From contig NC_052614.1 of assembly GCF_016545825.1 (NCBI RefSeq), forward strand, positions 9,380,559 to 9,444,558: a DNA stretch of 64,000 nucleotides. Reading direction: 5' to 3'. Every line of letters starts with the position of its first letter. The stretch's first letter is position 1. Both the position numbers and the translations under genes were made by a program. This document shows, one piece after another, positions 32,925 through 43,267 of this stretch. The notes beneath the pieces are model-generated. The model was not told where the DNA came from. It saw only the letters and a program-made list of their open reading frames with translations, and searched no databases. This stretch comes from Eucalyptus grandis. Lineage: Eukaryota > Streptophyta > Magnoliopsida > Myrtales > Myrtaceae.

Positions 32925-35448
32925 TGTCGCGACCTCCTCAAGGGTGAATTACTTAAAGAAAGCTAATGGATTACTAAGTCTGAAGACTTGGCACGGACCC
33001 TCCTAAGTCCTACCAATCGCGACTTGATACTAATGAATTAACCCATTTAATCATGCAATTATACTCAATTTGGAGCCGCCACTAACCAATTAGGTTTGGT
33101 TAGAAACCCAAGTAAAATATGGGAGAATATTTTACTTTTGCGAACCAGAGATTCAATAGGTCCAAGGACATGGTTACGCAAAAAAAAATCTAACGCCCTT
33201 TCGGTACCTTGTCATTTTCATTTCAAAAATATTTTGCAGGCAGTCTTGATTAATTTTAACCTAAGCTACTAACATGCTAAGGATGGTTATGCAGGTGCAC
33301 AATCAATCAAATAACATTCAATAAGCCGAAGTGATAAATTGTAAGAAATTATAAACTACAACTTGATTAAGGTCCACTCTCTAAAGAAAAACTTACAAAA
33401 ATGCTAATCAAAATACATGCCCTAAACATGATATCTAATTTTTTATTTTTCTCCTTTTTTTTTTTAATATTAATTAAATGTAAATTTAATTTAGATTTGA
33501 CATGCATGAATTTTACTTTAATGATATGTGAGATGCAATTCATGTGTCATAACTTGAACTATCACTATATGTATGCAATCTAATTTACATAACCCTAAAT
33601 ATGCATGTGCTATATGATATGGGATGTATGACGTGGTAATTCCATATGCATGTTCTTTTTATGATTTTTTAATGATTTTTTTTATTACACATATGCAACC
33701 TGCACTAACAATGATGATATGAAATGGGATTAATTATAAACTAACCTATTAACTAAACAAATAAATGACTTTTGTATTTTCTTTTTTGACAATATAATGA
33801 TGCAATACCAATCTTTGGCCTTTTTTTTTATTATTAAAAACAACTACACACGGGAATATTAAAACATTAGCCTATGACCCACTAACTAAAGCGCAACGTG
33901 TGGTGTGCACATTATGAAATCTATATAACCTAAATAACATTTTTTATTTTTTATTTTTGTTTTGATTTTATTAAAGGAAAATTATCCTAATTCTATATGA
34001 ATCTTAAAAATTAAAATGCGTTGCTTTAAACATGAGATATGTGTGGACTTAAATACCTAAGTTCTATAATTCATGATATATGATGAGCAAATAACGATGA
34101 CATGCCAAAATAAAAAGAAAAAAAATCCATCCATGTAAATCAATGGCATATTATTTTAATATGAATCAATGATGCAAAGCAATTCATGAATTTTGCCATA
34201 AAAAGTCGAAATAATCAAAAATCTAACCCGACGTCTCGCGGCTCAATATTTTTGATTATCATGACTTAATATGACCAATTTCCTAAATCGGGTAATGATA
34301 ATAAATCAAAACAAATCAAGTTAGAATAAAAAGAAAACTATGAGTCCAAATACTCAAAATAAACTTAATCTAAAAATCTACCTAGTCTACCTCACGATTA
34401 ACTTGAGGAATGTCAAAAAAAACAGTGGTGGCCGAGCTGCGATGGTGGTTCGATAATGGGTCGCCGCTCGAAATAGGTTCATCAGAACTCCTACGAGGCT
34501 CGGGTGATAACTGGACGCTCTATTCGGGTGTGCAGTAGCGAGCAGAGGAGCAGCAATGTCGGCGCGCGGGGCGTGGCGTGAGCGGAGCGGGTTGCGGCTC
34601 GGCGAAGCTTCAGGTTGGCGTCGAGACTCCGGTGAAGGCAAGCGGTGGCACGGCGAGCGTCGGTGGATGGCAAGTGGAGCGGTGAGGTGCGCTGCGGGCG
34701 TCGGGCGCGCAGTAGCTCGGACCACCGGCGATGGGCGTCGCGGGCAGAGGATTCCAGGTGCAGGCGTCGGCTGAGTGGAGACGGGCGTCGGTGCTCAAGC
34801 AGAGGCACCGAATTCTGGTGTTGCTGTAGTCGGTCAAGTGGTGTTGCTTGGTTGCAGTGCTCAAAGGGGGGAATCGCCTGGATCGGCGTCGGGCCGTGGG
34901 CGTCGTTGGCGAAGGGCACGTCGGAGGCAGAGTAGCGCAGGAGGTCTGGGCGCTGCAACGGACGAACCATCGAGGAAGAAGAACAATTTTATTCTTTCCT
35001 CCCCTTTTTTTAATTTTTCTATCACCTGACACTCTCTCACCTGTCTCTTTCACTCTCTGTCGAACCCTCCCCCACTCTCACCTTTTTTGACTTTTCTCTC
35101 ACAAAAACTCTATCCCCTTGTGTGAATACTTCGAAGACTCATCCCAAAAGTCCCCCATTAAACCTCACCATAGTTTGCCAAATTCTCTCACCATGAAAAC
35201 ACACAAACACTTTTCGCTAATTTCTTCAGCCCTCCCTTGGTTCCGAAACATCACCTTCTTTTTTATAGAGGAAATACTCGAAGTTGTTGAAGATTTCCCA
35301 ATATTCACTCAACTTCTTCAACAAAAAAGTTGCTCCAAAATCACATGTGTTGAATTTTTTGAATTCAATTTTTTTTTTTCAAGATTTCCCTCTATAATTA
35401 AAGATTATCTTCTATTTCTAAGAGATGAGTTTACATTAGGTGTCAACA
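32925..35448 (-). repeat. 5' LTR of the Ogre/Tat-like element (2.5 kb)
   Basis: Read on the minus strand it runs from TGTTGACACCTAATG to GAGGTCGCGACA. A TATA-like CTATAAAAAAG lies near 35258-35268. It contains the same end motif (gcgacctcctca..., ggagccgccactaacc) as the nested solo LTR. A GC-rich patch (34.4-34.97 kb) creates long open frames on both strands without any protein resemblance. Confidence 0.72.
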
Positions 35449-37711
35449 AATGACAGCCACATTGGCTTTAAACAGGTCATTACACAAGTACCATTTTCCG
35501 ACATACATCCCTCTTTTTGAAAGTACAAACTTGTCGATTCAAATACAATTTTGAAACCTTTCTTAACAAGTATGGGGCCAGAGTTTAGGTTTTTCCGAAT
35601 CTCTAGTACATGCAGCACATTCAGAGGGCAACCTCCTTACCAGATGTAAACTTCAGGATCACCTTTCCTCTTTAACAATCTTTGCTGATGCAGAGTTAGC
35701 CATATAAAGCTTTTCATCTTCTTCACCTTCTCATAAGATGAGAACATGTGTTTATCTGCACAGATGTGATTTGTGGCACATGTGTCTAGCCACCGACCAT
35801 TAGTGTTCGACACTAGAGATGCTTCAAATATTACCACAACAGACAATCTCTCAATATTGTCATGTTCTGTCAAAATTTAGTTGCTGGGCTGCACCATCGT
35901 TTTGACTTTTTGGGCAGTTCTTGCAATCCTTAGCACGATGGCCGGGCTTGTTGCATATAAAACACGTCCCTTGAAATTTCTGGAACTGTTCCTTCGCTTG
36001 CCTTTTCTTTGAAAAAACATCTTCATTTTTCTATCTTGCTTGGATTTGGAAGATTGCACAACGTTGGCCTTTAGCTCGAAGAAGGGTTAGCACTCCTTCT
36101 ATTGTCCTCCTTGATTCTAAGGCACATAATGAGATCTTCAAGACTCATCTCTTTCCGTTTGTGCTTCAAATAATTTTTGAAGTCTGATCAACTCGAAGGC
36201 AGTTTCTCAATCATAGCCACCACTTGGAATGATTCACTAAGTATCATTCCTCAGCAGAGATGTCACTTAGAATTAGTTGTAATTCTTGAATCTGACTCAT
36301 GACAGATTTAGAATCCACCATCTTGTAGTCCAAGAATTTGACAACCACAAATTTCTTAGTGCCAGCATCCTCAGTGTTGTATTTCTTCTCTAAGGACTCC
36401 TATAACTGTTTAGCAGATTCAATATTACAATAAACATTATAAAGAAAATTCACTAAACAGTTAAGGATGTAATTTCGGCATAAGAAATCTCCATGCTTCC
36501 AAGCCTCCAATGCACCGAGCGTCATGACATCGTGCTCATCTAGACTAATTACAAGGCACACCTCCGATAAATACTTCGTCGATTTAGCATAGTCGATAGA
36601 AGAACATCTTCTGTTGCCATTGTTTAAAGCCCACTCTGGTGAATTTCTCCGGTTTCTCATTAGTTGTAACTAGAGGTGTTGCCATCACAGTAGGCAAAGT
36701 TTGTTGAACTATCCCCTATAAACGGAGCCAAAAGCCATTTGGCTTGTACTATTCTGAAAAAAAAGCCCCATGCAAACCAGTCGTATGACTTGTACCCACA
36801 CCACCAAAATTGGTGTTGGCCCAAGGGTCCGTAGCATTGGTTGCTACAAATTCAAACCCTGAGGGTTGAACATCTTCCATAGAAAAGGTCGAATCAACCA
36901 TAGGAATGTCTCTTGAAACATTCGGGACATTGAAGGGCACATAATTGTTTTCAATCATCTCAATAATTTGACAAGAACAACAAACAATGAGTGATCTAAT
37001 CGCCTTAAAATTGTTGGAAATCAATCCAGAGAAACCAAATTGTTTGTTATAATCAGAACAGCAATGTAAAGAAGATGATAGCAACTTTATAATATTCTTC
37101 ATTTTACAAATCTTGGAGAAGAAGAAAATAAGATAAAACATAAAATTGAAGGTGAGGTATGGATATCCGAATCTCCTTAAGGCGATTAATTCCTGCCAAT
37201 GGTGCTCCGTAGATTCACGAACTATGCCTCCCAAGATATAATACATCAAACCTGTTTGGATTAGCACTATGCAAACAAGGCTTAGTCGAACCGTTCAATT
37301 GAACCAGCGTACCCAGAAAAATCAAAAGAGTAGAAAATGATACCAAAGCTCTTTAAGAATCGAATTGGGAAAACCAAAAAACCCAAAAACTCTATTGAAG
37401 CTTTATGCTCCCATCTATTTATAGAGATTTTTAGTTCATGTAAAGAAGAGATACATGAATTAAATAGACGAATGTATTCACGAAATTCATGAATCAAGAG
37501 ATACTTGAATCCAAGAGATTCATGAATCCAGAGACACGTGAATTTAAGAGATTCATGAACTCAATAAATACATGAATCTAGGAAATTCATAAATTCAATA
37601 GATACGTGAACATAAAAGTTTAGGAAATTTATGAATTCAATAGATATGTGAACAGAAAAGACGTATCTTAATTTATTGGCTTTCGTTGATCCATTAACCA
37701 TAATTATGACA
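35449..37711 (-). mobile_element. Ty1/Copia retrotransposon remnant: 5' LTR, gag, protease start
   Basis: On the minus strand: LTR from 37711 (TGTCATAATTATGG) with CTATAAATAG near 37413-37423; a weak primer site ggtatca near 37340; then coding remnants. Words: MIENNYVPFNVPNVS (about 36956); EAWKHGDFLCRNYILNCLV (about 36500); a CCHC zinc knuckle reading CFICNKPGHRAKDC (about 35950); the protease region WLDTCATNHICADKHMF (about 35790); and LHVLEIRKNLNSGPI then GFKIVFES (about 35600). It stops at 35449 where the Gypsy element begins. Several frame changes are present. Integrase, reverse transcriptase and RNase H are missing. The LTR's upstream half holds diverged 45-50 bp repeats (cagtagatacgtgaa type, about 37440-37660). 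Confidence 0.82.
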
Positions 37712-37761
37712 TCTACAACCAAGCTCCAACGCGACGACGTGCCAAGAACCCGGCGATTGAC
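37712..37761 (-). pseudogene. UGT fragment (50 bp of the PSPG box), lineage II D-type
   Basis: The sequence tctacaaccaagctccaacg and gtgccaagaacccg matches 25883-25932 in pseudogene D1, the segment of the sugar-nucleotide box. It abuts the outer end of the Copia LTR exactly, so the retrotransposon landed in, or recombined at, a D-type UGT copy. Confidence 0.85.
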
Positions 37762-38745
37762 TTTGCCCAACGAATGTTTAATCTTGAAAGACTCAACGCC
37801 ATATCTTTTCTTTTTCTTTTTTGGTTTCTTTTCGTTGGGCAAATTTTTCTTCTATTCTCTAGAATGGATATTGAAAGAACGATGTGATTCTTTTTCCAAA
37901 TATACTAATCTTCTAACTCATCACTTCCCGTAAGTCAATTTTCAACCATCAAAGAATAATAGGCTTGGGCCAATTTATTTTCTCCGTGGGCTTAGTCCAA
38001 CTTGTCAAATTAAAAATGAGAACCATTTATTAAAACTCATCCATCCTGGCCCAATGCAAATACAATAATAAAAAATAAATGCTCTTAAAAATATATGCTA
38101 TGCAACTTAATTCTCATATTTTTGTTTAGTGGTTAAAAATTAATCCTTAATTTTTATGCGATAAATGAATGATTGGATTGCTAAAATTTATATATTAACA
38201 TCACTCTTGCATCTATGCCTTTGGTGAATTTCATGAAGGAGATAATTTCGAGTAGGATTTCTACATTATCATTTTTATCGGTAGTTTATACAAATCATCG
38301 ATAGTGCATTAATTGTAATATTTTCCTACCTTAAAAAAAAAAATCTTCGTTGTTGAAGAAGATGGATTGACGAGAAATATCTCTGTTGGCAATAGAAAAT
38401 GTTTAGGCATGAATAGTTATGATGATACAAACATTTTCAACGACTAATATTTCTGCTCGATAATAATGATCTTTTATTTTTAGGAAGATATTTATCAAAT
38501 TATGTAACTTGTCACATAGTGCAATCGGCTTGATCTAATGCAGTGAGCCTATGCAACACTTCCTAGACAAAAAAAAATTCTGCAATTGGTCGCATAATGC
38601 AATTGACTTAATCTGATCAAGTGAGCCACAACATTTGCTAGGAAAAAAAAAAAAAACTCATGGTTGGGTTCATAGTAGTGTAATGAACCCATTCTCCCAC
38701 ATTTCTTTAGAATAATAGTTTGAGAATGCCTAGTCTAGAGATTCG
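37762..38745. other. Intergenic DNA with shared 3' repeat block
   Basis: No gene. From about 38200 it carries the block also found at 9.6-10.2, 18.0-18.3 and 61.4-61.9 kb (gtttaggcatgaatagttat, gtaacttgtcacatagtgca). Confidence 0.6.
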
Positions 38746-38900
38746 GCCCCGTTTGGTTGGGTTTTTCAAAGCCCCGGGAAATTTTTGTGTTTGGCAAGTG
38801 TTTTTGAATACTTATTTGCCAAATGTGGGCATTCTCAATGCTGAAAGCCAAATGCTGGGAAGTGGTGCTTTGGGCATTAGGCATTTTGGAAATGCAACGT
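38746..38900. mobile_element. Short copy of a TIR element, abutting UGT E
   Basis: The sequence gccccgtttggttgggtttt ... gctgaaagccaaatgctggg ... gcattttggaaatgc resembles the 5' part of the element at 43321-44358 (gctgcgtttgggagtggcat, aaggctgaaagcccaaggca). Its right border lies within the last codons of UGT E. No target duplication was found. Confidence 0.55.
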
Positions 38901-40301
38901 GTCACTGTTCATCGTCTCTCCCCCTTCATCTTCTTCTCTACCCTTTTCAAGTGCTCGAGCGAACTCCTCCAAATATTTCAATTGCGACTCCACGTTACCA
39001 AATATCTCCCGCATGGCCCATGCGTTCGCCCTCACTTCCTCTCCCTCTGGCTCTACCATGACCCACTTTATCGTCTCGGCGACCGAGTCACTCGTGAACG
39101 ACCCATCCCGGCTGTCCCTTGGCACTTCCGACCCAACCCGCCTCTCGTCCATTAGCCTCGCCATCAGCCCTTGGTCGGAGCTCCCCCCAGAAAATAGGAT
39201 CAGTGCCCGGCCTTGCCCGAGTGCCTCTATGACCGAGCTCCACCCGCAGTGCGTCAAGAACCCGCCAATCGACGGGTGGGCCAGGATGTCGAGTTGAGGA
39301 GCCCAGCCCACCCAGACGAGGCCTCGACCTGAGACCCGGCTTTCAAACCCAGAAGGGATACTGCTGGGGCCAGCCTTTCGGCTTATCACCCAGACGAAGG
39401 GCAAACCTGACTTTTCAATCCCACGTGCCAGCTCGTGCATTAACTCTTGACTCAAAGCCACCTCGGTGCCAAGGGCGACGTAGAACACTGACTTCCCTTC
39501 CTTACCATCCAACCATTGCTTGAGCTCGCTCCATCTCCCGTCTCCTTCGTGGCGGCTTTTATTCTGGGGTGACAAAAGCCCCATCGGAACCACGGGTCTT
39601 GCGTAAAACTTCTTGAGTAGACTCAACGGCTCGGCCTCGAACTCGCTACAGGTCCTTATGGCCACGATATCGCATCCCTGTATCGACCTGCCAAACCTTT
39701 CGAAAACCGACATGTTAGATTTAGGGTCCACGAAATCCTCTTCGTTGAGCACCTCATGAAGCCTAAACGCGATTTTAGTTGGGTAAGTAACCCACTGGGG
39801 AACGACCGTCAAGTCCTCTGCCGTCTTGGCTCGGGCTTGATTGTCAATCAGAAGAGATGGCGGGCCAATGAAGGCGAGGATGCTGGCGTTGAATATGCTG
39901 AAGAACACCGATTTAACACCGAGTTGTCTCGCCTTTTGGGGTAACCAGAAAGACATGAAGTCTTGGATCACCCAGTTGACGTCCGAGTTCACAAGGAACT
40001 CGGCAACAGCTGGCTCGAGCATGTCGTATGCCTTCTTAAGGTAAGGGACCATGTTTTGCAGCAGCTCGGAGGTCGACTCGGCAGAGTCGGGGAGGCCATG
40101 GACGCGAGGCAAGGGAAGCTCAACGAGGGTTATCGAGGAAGGGAGGTTCGCGGGGAGCTTTTGGAGGTTTTTCGGGGTGGAGATGAAGGAGATGCGATGA
40201 CCCTTTCGAGCTAAGAAGGTGGCGACCTCGAGGAAGGGCATGAGGTGGCCGTAAGCGAGCCATGGGAACATCGCGACATGGAGCTTCTCTTTGTTTTCCA
40301 T
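38877..40301 (-). CDS. UDP-glycosyltransferase E (UGT91 / rhamnosyltransferase 1-like), lineage I
   Basis: Single exon, 474 residues from [21 protein letters not shown] chose this ATG because all paralogues start here; a 23-codon in-frame extension upstream lies in the promoter. The expected catalytic His19 and Asp114 are present. The PSPG box starts [16 protein letters not shown] at about 332, with HCGWSS and SSDQ. Other conserved words are PQWVTYPTKIAF and SVFYVALGTEVAL. It is 95%-like to pseudogene C by eye, but with no frame breaks. The last 20 residues (after ARALEKGRE) are unlike other copies, because the 3' end is replaced by DNA from the adjacent TIR element, which provides the stop codon. 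The enzyme type is as for UGT B; substrates are unknown. The promoter has three CACGTG boxes. Confidence 0.92.
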   Translation of the reverse strand: MENKEKLHVAMFPWLAYGHLMPFLEVATFLARKGHRISFISTPKNLQKLPANLPSSITLVELPLPRVHGLPDSAESTSELLQNMVPYLKKAYDMLEPAVAEFLVNSDVNWVIQDFMSFWLPQKARQLGVKSVFFSIFNASILAFIGPPSLLIDNQARAKTAEDLTVVPQWVTYPTKIAFRLHEVLNEEDFVDPKSNMSVFERFGRSIQGCDIVAIRTCSEFEAEPLSLLKKFYARPVVPMGLLSPQNKSRHEGDGRWSELKQWLDGKEGKSVFYVALGTEVALSQELMHELARGIEKSGLPFVWVISRKAGPSSIPSGFESRVSGRGLVWVGWAPQLDILAHPSIGGFLTHCGWSSVIEALGQGRALILFSGGSSDQGLMARLMDERRVGSEVPRDSRDGSFTSDSVAETIKWVMVEPEGEEVRANAWAMREIFGNVESQLKYLEEFARALEKGREEDEGGETMNSDTLHFQNA

Positions 40302-40367
40302 GGCAGTGTGTGGAAGGAAGACGAAGTGGAGAGACTTTAAAGAGAAACCAGCTTGCGGTGGAGCGCG

Positions 40368-40432
40368 CACGTGCCTCTACTCGGTGCACGTGCCGGGAGT
40401 GAATGAGATTAGTCTCCTTCGCTACACACGTG
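40368..40432 (-). promoter_or_regulatory. Three CACGTG boxes upstream of UGT E
   Basis: CACGTG at 40368-40373, 40387-40392 and 40427-40432; the first is 67 bp upstream of the start codon. Boxes 1 and 2 are 19 bp apart, as in copies C, G and I. Confidence 0.72.
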
Positions 40433-40508
40433 CGATTTTGCAAGTAAATAGCATTGTAACACGAGATCGAATGTTTATTATACGCAAAAGAAGAAAGCAA
40501 AAGTCTTA

Positions 40509-41231
40509 GGCTCCCATTTATTTAGCCGAAAACTACTTCTAGAAAAATATTTTCTAGATTTTTCAATATTCATTTCACAGAGAAAATGAATTGATCGGGA
40601 AAAATATTTTCTATTAACGAAAAAAAGATTTATAAGATAGGAAAAACATTTTCCGCTTTCCAAGTAGGAAAACATTTTTAAGTGGAAAACATTTTCCACA
40701 CTCACTCTCTCTTTGTCTCACACCTCTACTGGCTCCCTCTTCTTTCTTTCTTTCTTTTTTTTTTCCCCTTTGTTTCAACTAGTTGCCGAACACTATGACG
40801 GTCGGCAACCAACCATAGGCTAGCTTGAGCTAGTTGCTTGCCAAATTAGCAAGCGTGAGCCTCTGGTGAGGCTTGAGTACTCAAGCTCACCTTTGGCTGA
40901 TCACCAAGTGTCACCATGGTTGGCAATTGATCGAAGGGGCTAGCGATCGGCGAAGAAGAAGGAGGTAAAAGAAAATATTAAAAAAATATAAAAAGAAAAA
41001 AATAAGTTAAGAAAGTTAAAATTTTAATTTTTTTAAATAAATAAATAAAATTATCTAAATGAATGCACGGACGAAAATCAAATCAAATTTTTCATATCGA
41101 GTGGAGAAAATATTTTCCTAGTTCATTTTCAAGTTTTAACCGAATATTAGAAAATATTGTTATTTTTCTGAAAAATGATTTCCCAAAAATAATTTCCATA
41201 AATATATAATTTTTGTAAACGAACAGAGTTT
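40509..41231. mobile_element. hAT-like non-autonomous element upstream of UGT E
   Basis: Paralogue of the element at 24327-25035, with the same 8-bp flanks AAGTCTTA (40501-40508) and AAGTCTTG (41232-41239). It has no coding capacity. Confidence 0.75.
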
Positions 41232-41239
41232 AAGTCTTG

Positions 41240-41799
41240 AGTGACCGTAAGAAAGGGCTCACTTTGTGATAACTTGAATGTCTCAAAATAAGAACTCACC
41301 TCCTTTGGAAAATCGATTGATGTACTAACACAAGTAGTTTGAGAATGCCCTGGCCTTTAGATATTTGGGTCGGACGGTTTCCACATTTGTGCCTTTTCAA
41401 TAACAACTATCCATTTAGAAATCACCTCGATGGAAGGTAGTTGAGGACCTAACAAGGTCTAAGTCAAACCTTTTATTTGGAAAATATTCCATCTGTACAT
41501 GATGGGATTGGGTTAGTAGAGTACGCCCATAATAGCCATTGAATCTCCGCGGGTTTCTATTGCATGCAAACTTGAATAATGGGTGGGGATCAGATTTATT
41601 TTACGTCATGTTTTACGCACACGATTCTAATTCATACTTGAATCCTGTTCTTCAATGCATGATTAGGTTAGTTCGTTTTTGTCATACATGGCCCATATCT
41701 AATTAATGGACCGGTGTTGCCCTTAATGGCAATAATAATTGAAGATGGCGTCTCAAATGAGTTTGGCCCCATTCTAGGACCACGAGTTCAATGACTCAA
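41240..41799. other. Intergenic DNA, paralogous to 25044-25599
   Basis: Non-coding and closely similar to the sister block throughout. Confidence 0.6.
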
Positions 41800-42285
41800 G
41801 GCTCTGCCCCTTTCAAGTGCCCGAGTGTGCTCATCCACATACTCGAATTGCAACTTCATGTTGCCAAGTATCTCCCTCACGGCCCATGCACTCGTCTTCG
41901 GCTCCTCTCCCTCTGGCTCCACTGACCCCCCCTAATCGTCCCGGCTACCGAGTCACTAGTGAGTGGCCCCTCTCATTCATCCGTTAGCACCTCTTATTTG
42001 ACCCGCATCTCATCCATCAGTCTCACCATCAGCCGTTGGTCTAAGCTCCCATAGTAAACAAGATCGGCGCCTGGCCCTCCCTGAGTGCCTCTACAACCAA
42101 CCTCCAACGCGACGACGCGCCAAGAACCCGCTGATCGACACCCAGACTTCTGGACCCAAAGAGATTATACCGGAGCAAGCTTTCTGCCCTACCCACCTGA
42201 ACAGAGAGCAAACTTAACTGCCCCATTTCACTGCCTGGCCAAGTTTGAGGAAACCGCGCATTTGATTTTCATTAAAATCAGGGCA
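41800..42285 (-). pseudogene. UGT pseudogene D2, lineage II, C-terminal half, decayed
   Basis: Sister of D1, with the same truncated content: C-terminal helix, decayed PSPG (SSRWRLVVEALREGQAP) and LLSVQV. It keeps a few bases that D1 lost (ctccctctggctccactgacc versus ctctgacc). Non-functional. Confidence 0.8.
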
Positions 42286-42792
42286 TAATCGATCCCTTAT
42301 CATCTTGGCAAGAAAGAATGATCAAGTTTTAGCTTAAAAAGTGATTGGGTAACAATTTTTTTATCTATTATGAAAATAATAATCTGTTTTGCATCACAAA
42401 AAATCAAATAACAAATAATTTTATTCTTATGGTAGCACAAATTAAGCTAGCCAATCCCTTTTAGCTTTACTCATCCCCAAGTTTATACATAGCGATTGAT
42501 CCATAATATGCTAAGAGTGCGAGGGAGTTGGTAACACTAAAATTGAATTTCTTGCTTTTAGGTTTTTGCTATTTTCTTGATAGCAAGTTATATTACTTTT
42601 CATGGCAGAAGTAATTTCTTGCTTTTTGTATTTTAGTTTCTAGAGCTTTGCTAATATAAGAGAAAAACAATTAGTTATGAGCCACAAATTTTTAAATGAG
42701 TGTGCTCCATATTAATTTGTAATTATTTGTTATTTGATTTTTTTGTGATCTAAAATAGATTATTATTCTCAAAGTAAGTTAAAAATTGTTAC

Positions 42793-42980
42793 CCACCTCA
42801 TTGGTGGTTACGTGGTTTGTGCTCAATCTCTCTACTGGAAGGGAGCGAGTTCAAATTTCTGCATTTGTTTGTGCGACTAAACTACAGTTCGTGGGAGGTG
42901 GGTCTCGCGGGTTGCCCAGGTTTACGTCGCCATTCCCTGGCCATACTACGGCCAATTCCCGGTCATAAAAAAAAAAAAAA
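42793..42980 (+). mobile_element. tRNA-derived SINE with poly(A) tail
   Basis: About 190 bp begins ccacctcattggtggttacg, with an A-box-like ttggtggttacgtgg. A B-box-like gagttcaaatttc lies about 55 bp downstream. It ends in a 17-base A tail. Direct repeats aaaaattgttac flank it (42781-42792 and 42979-42990). The sister block (near 26590) has no insert, so it arrived after the duplication, or at least only in this copy. Confidence 0.85.
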
Positions 42981-42990
42981 AAATTGTTAC

Positions 42991-43267
42991 TCAATCAATT
43001 CCTTAGTTTTTACTAAAAACTAGTATTTTGGCCTGTGTGAGGGGCTATTCCACTATTTATCTTATAATTTTTTTAGCGCTAACCAACTGGAGGGAAATAC
43101 ATAAAACTTTATAGGATGTATGTACAAACGGATAACCATAGTGAAATATCTGCTTATTGTACGAAGTCGTTTATTTAATTTCAAACCACACGATTTTCTT
43201 GTCTTTTCCATACGCGGGGAACGAACATGGCCCCATCCCATGTGCTACCAACTAAGCTAACATGATC
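42991..43267. other. Intergenic DNA, paralogous to 26596-26865
   Basis: Non-coding; includes ctagtattttggcctgtgtg and runs into the end of UGT pseudogene F. Confidence 0.6.

Larger units (their letters stand above)
28381..35448 (-). mobile_element. Truncated Ogre/Tat-like Gypsy retrotransposon with nested solo LTR
   Basis: Read on the minus strand: a 5' LTR (35448-32925, from TGTTGACACC to GCGACA); a primer binding site with cgactccact directly after it; an untranslated leader; an extra ORF1 upstream of gag (32183-28707); and the start of gag (28495). It is cut at about 28381, where the sister block (47060) diverges, so gag-pol and the 3' LTR are missing. Known of the family: Ogre/Tat elements have an extra ORF1 before gag and an Arg-tRNA primer site. 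The target pentamer at the intact side is AATGA (35449-35453); no partner remains. Inside ORF1 lies a separate solo LTR at 29354-31521. Confidence 0.75.

Noticed and set aside
34387..35053. Open frames of up to 159 codons on both strands
   Set aside because: Inside the Gypsy 5' LTR. Arg/Ala/Pro-rich low-complexity translations with no family resemblance.
38877..40370. Upstream in-frame starts giving 497 and 482-residue versions of UGT E and I
   Set aside because: The extra codons fall in the CACGTG promoter region and differ between copies, while the inner ATG is shared by all paralogues.
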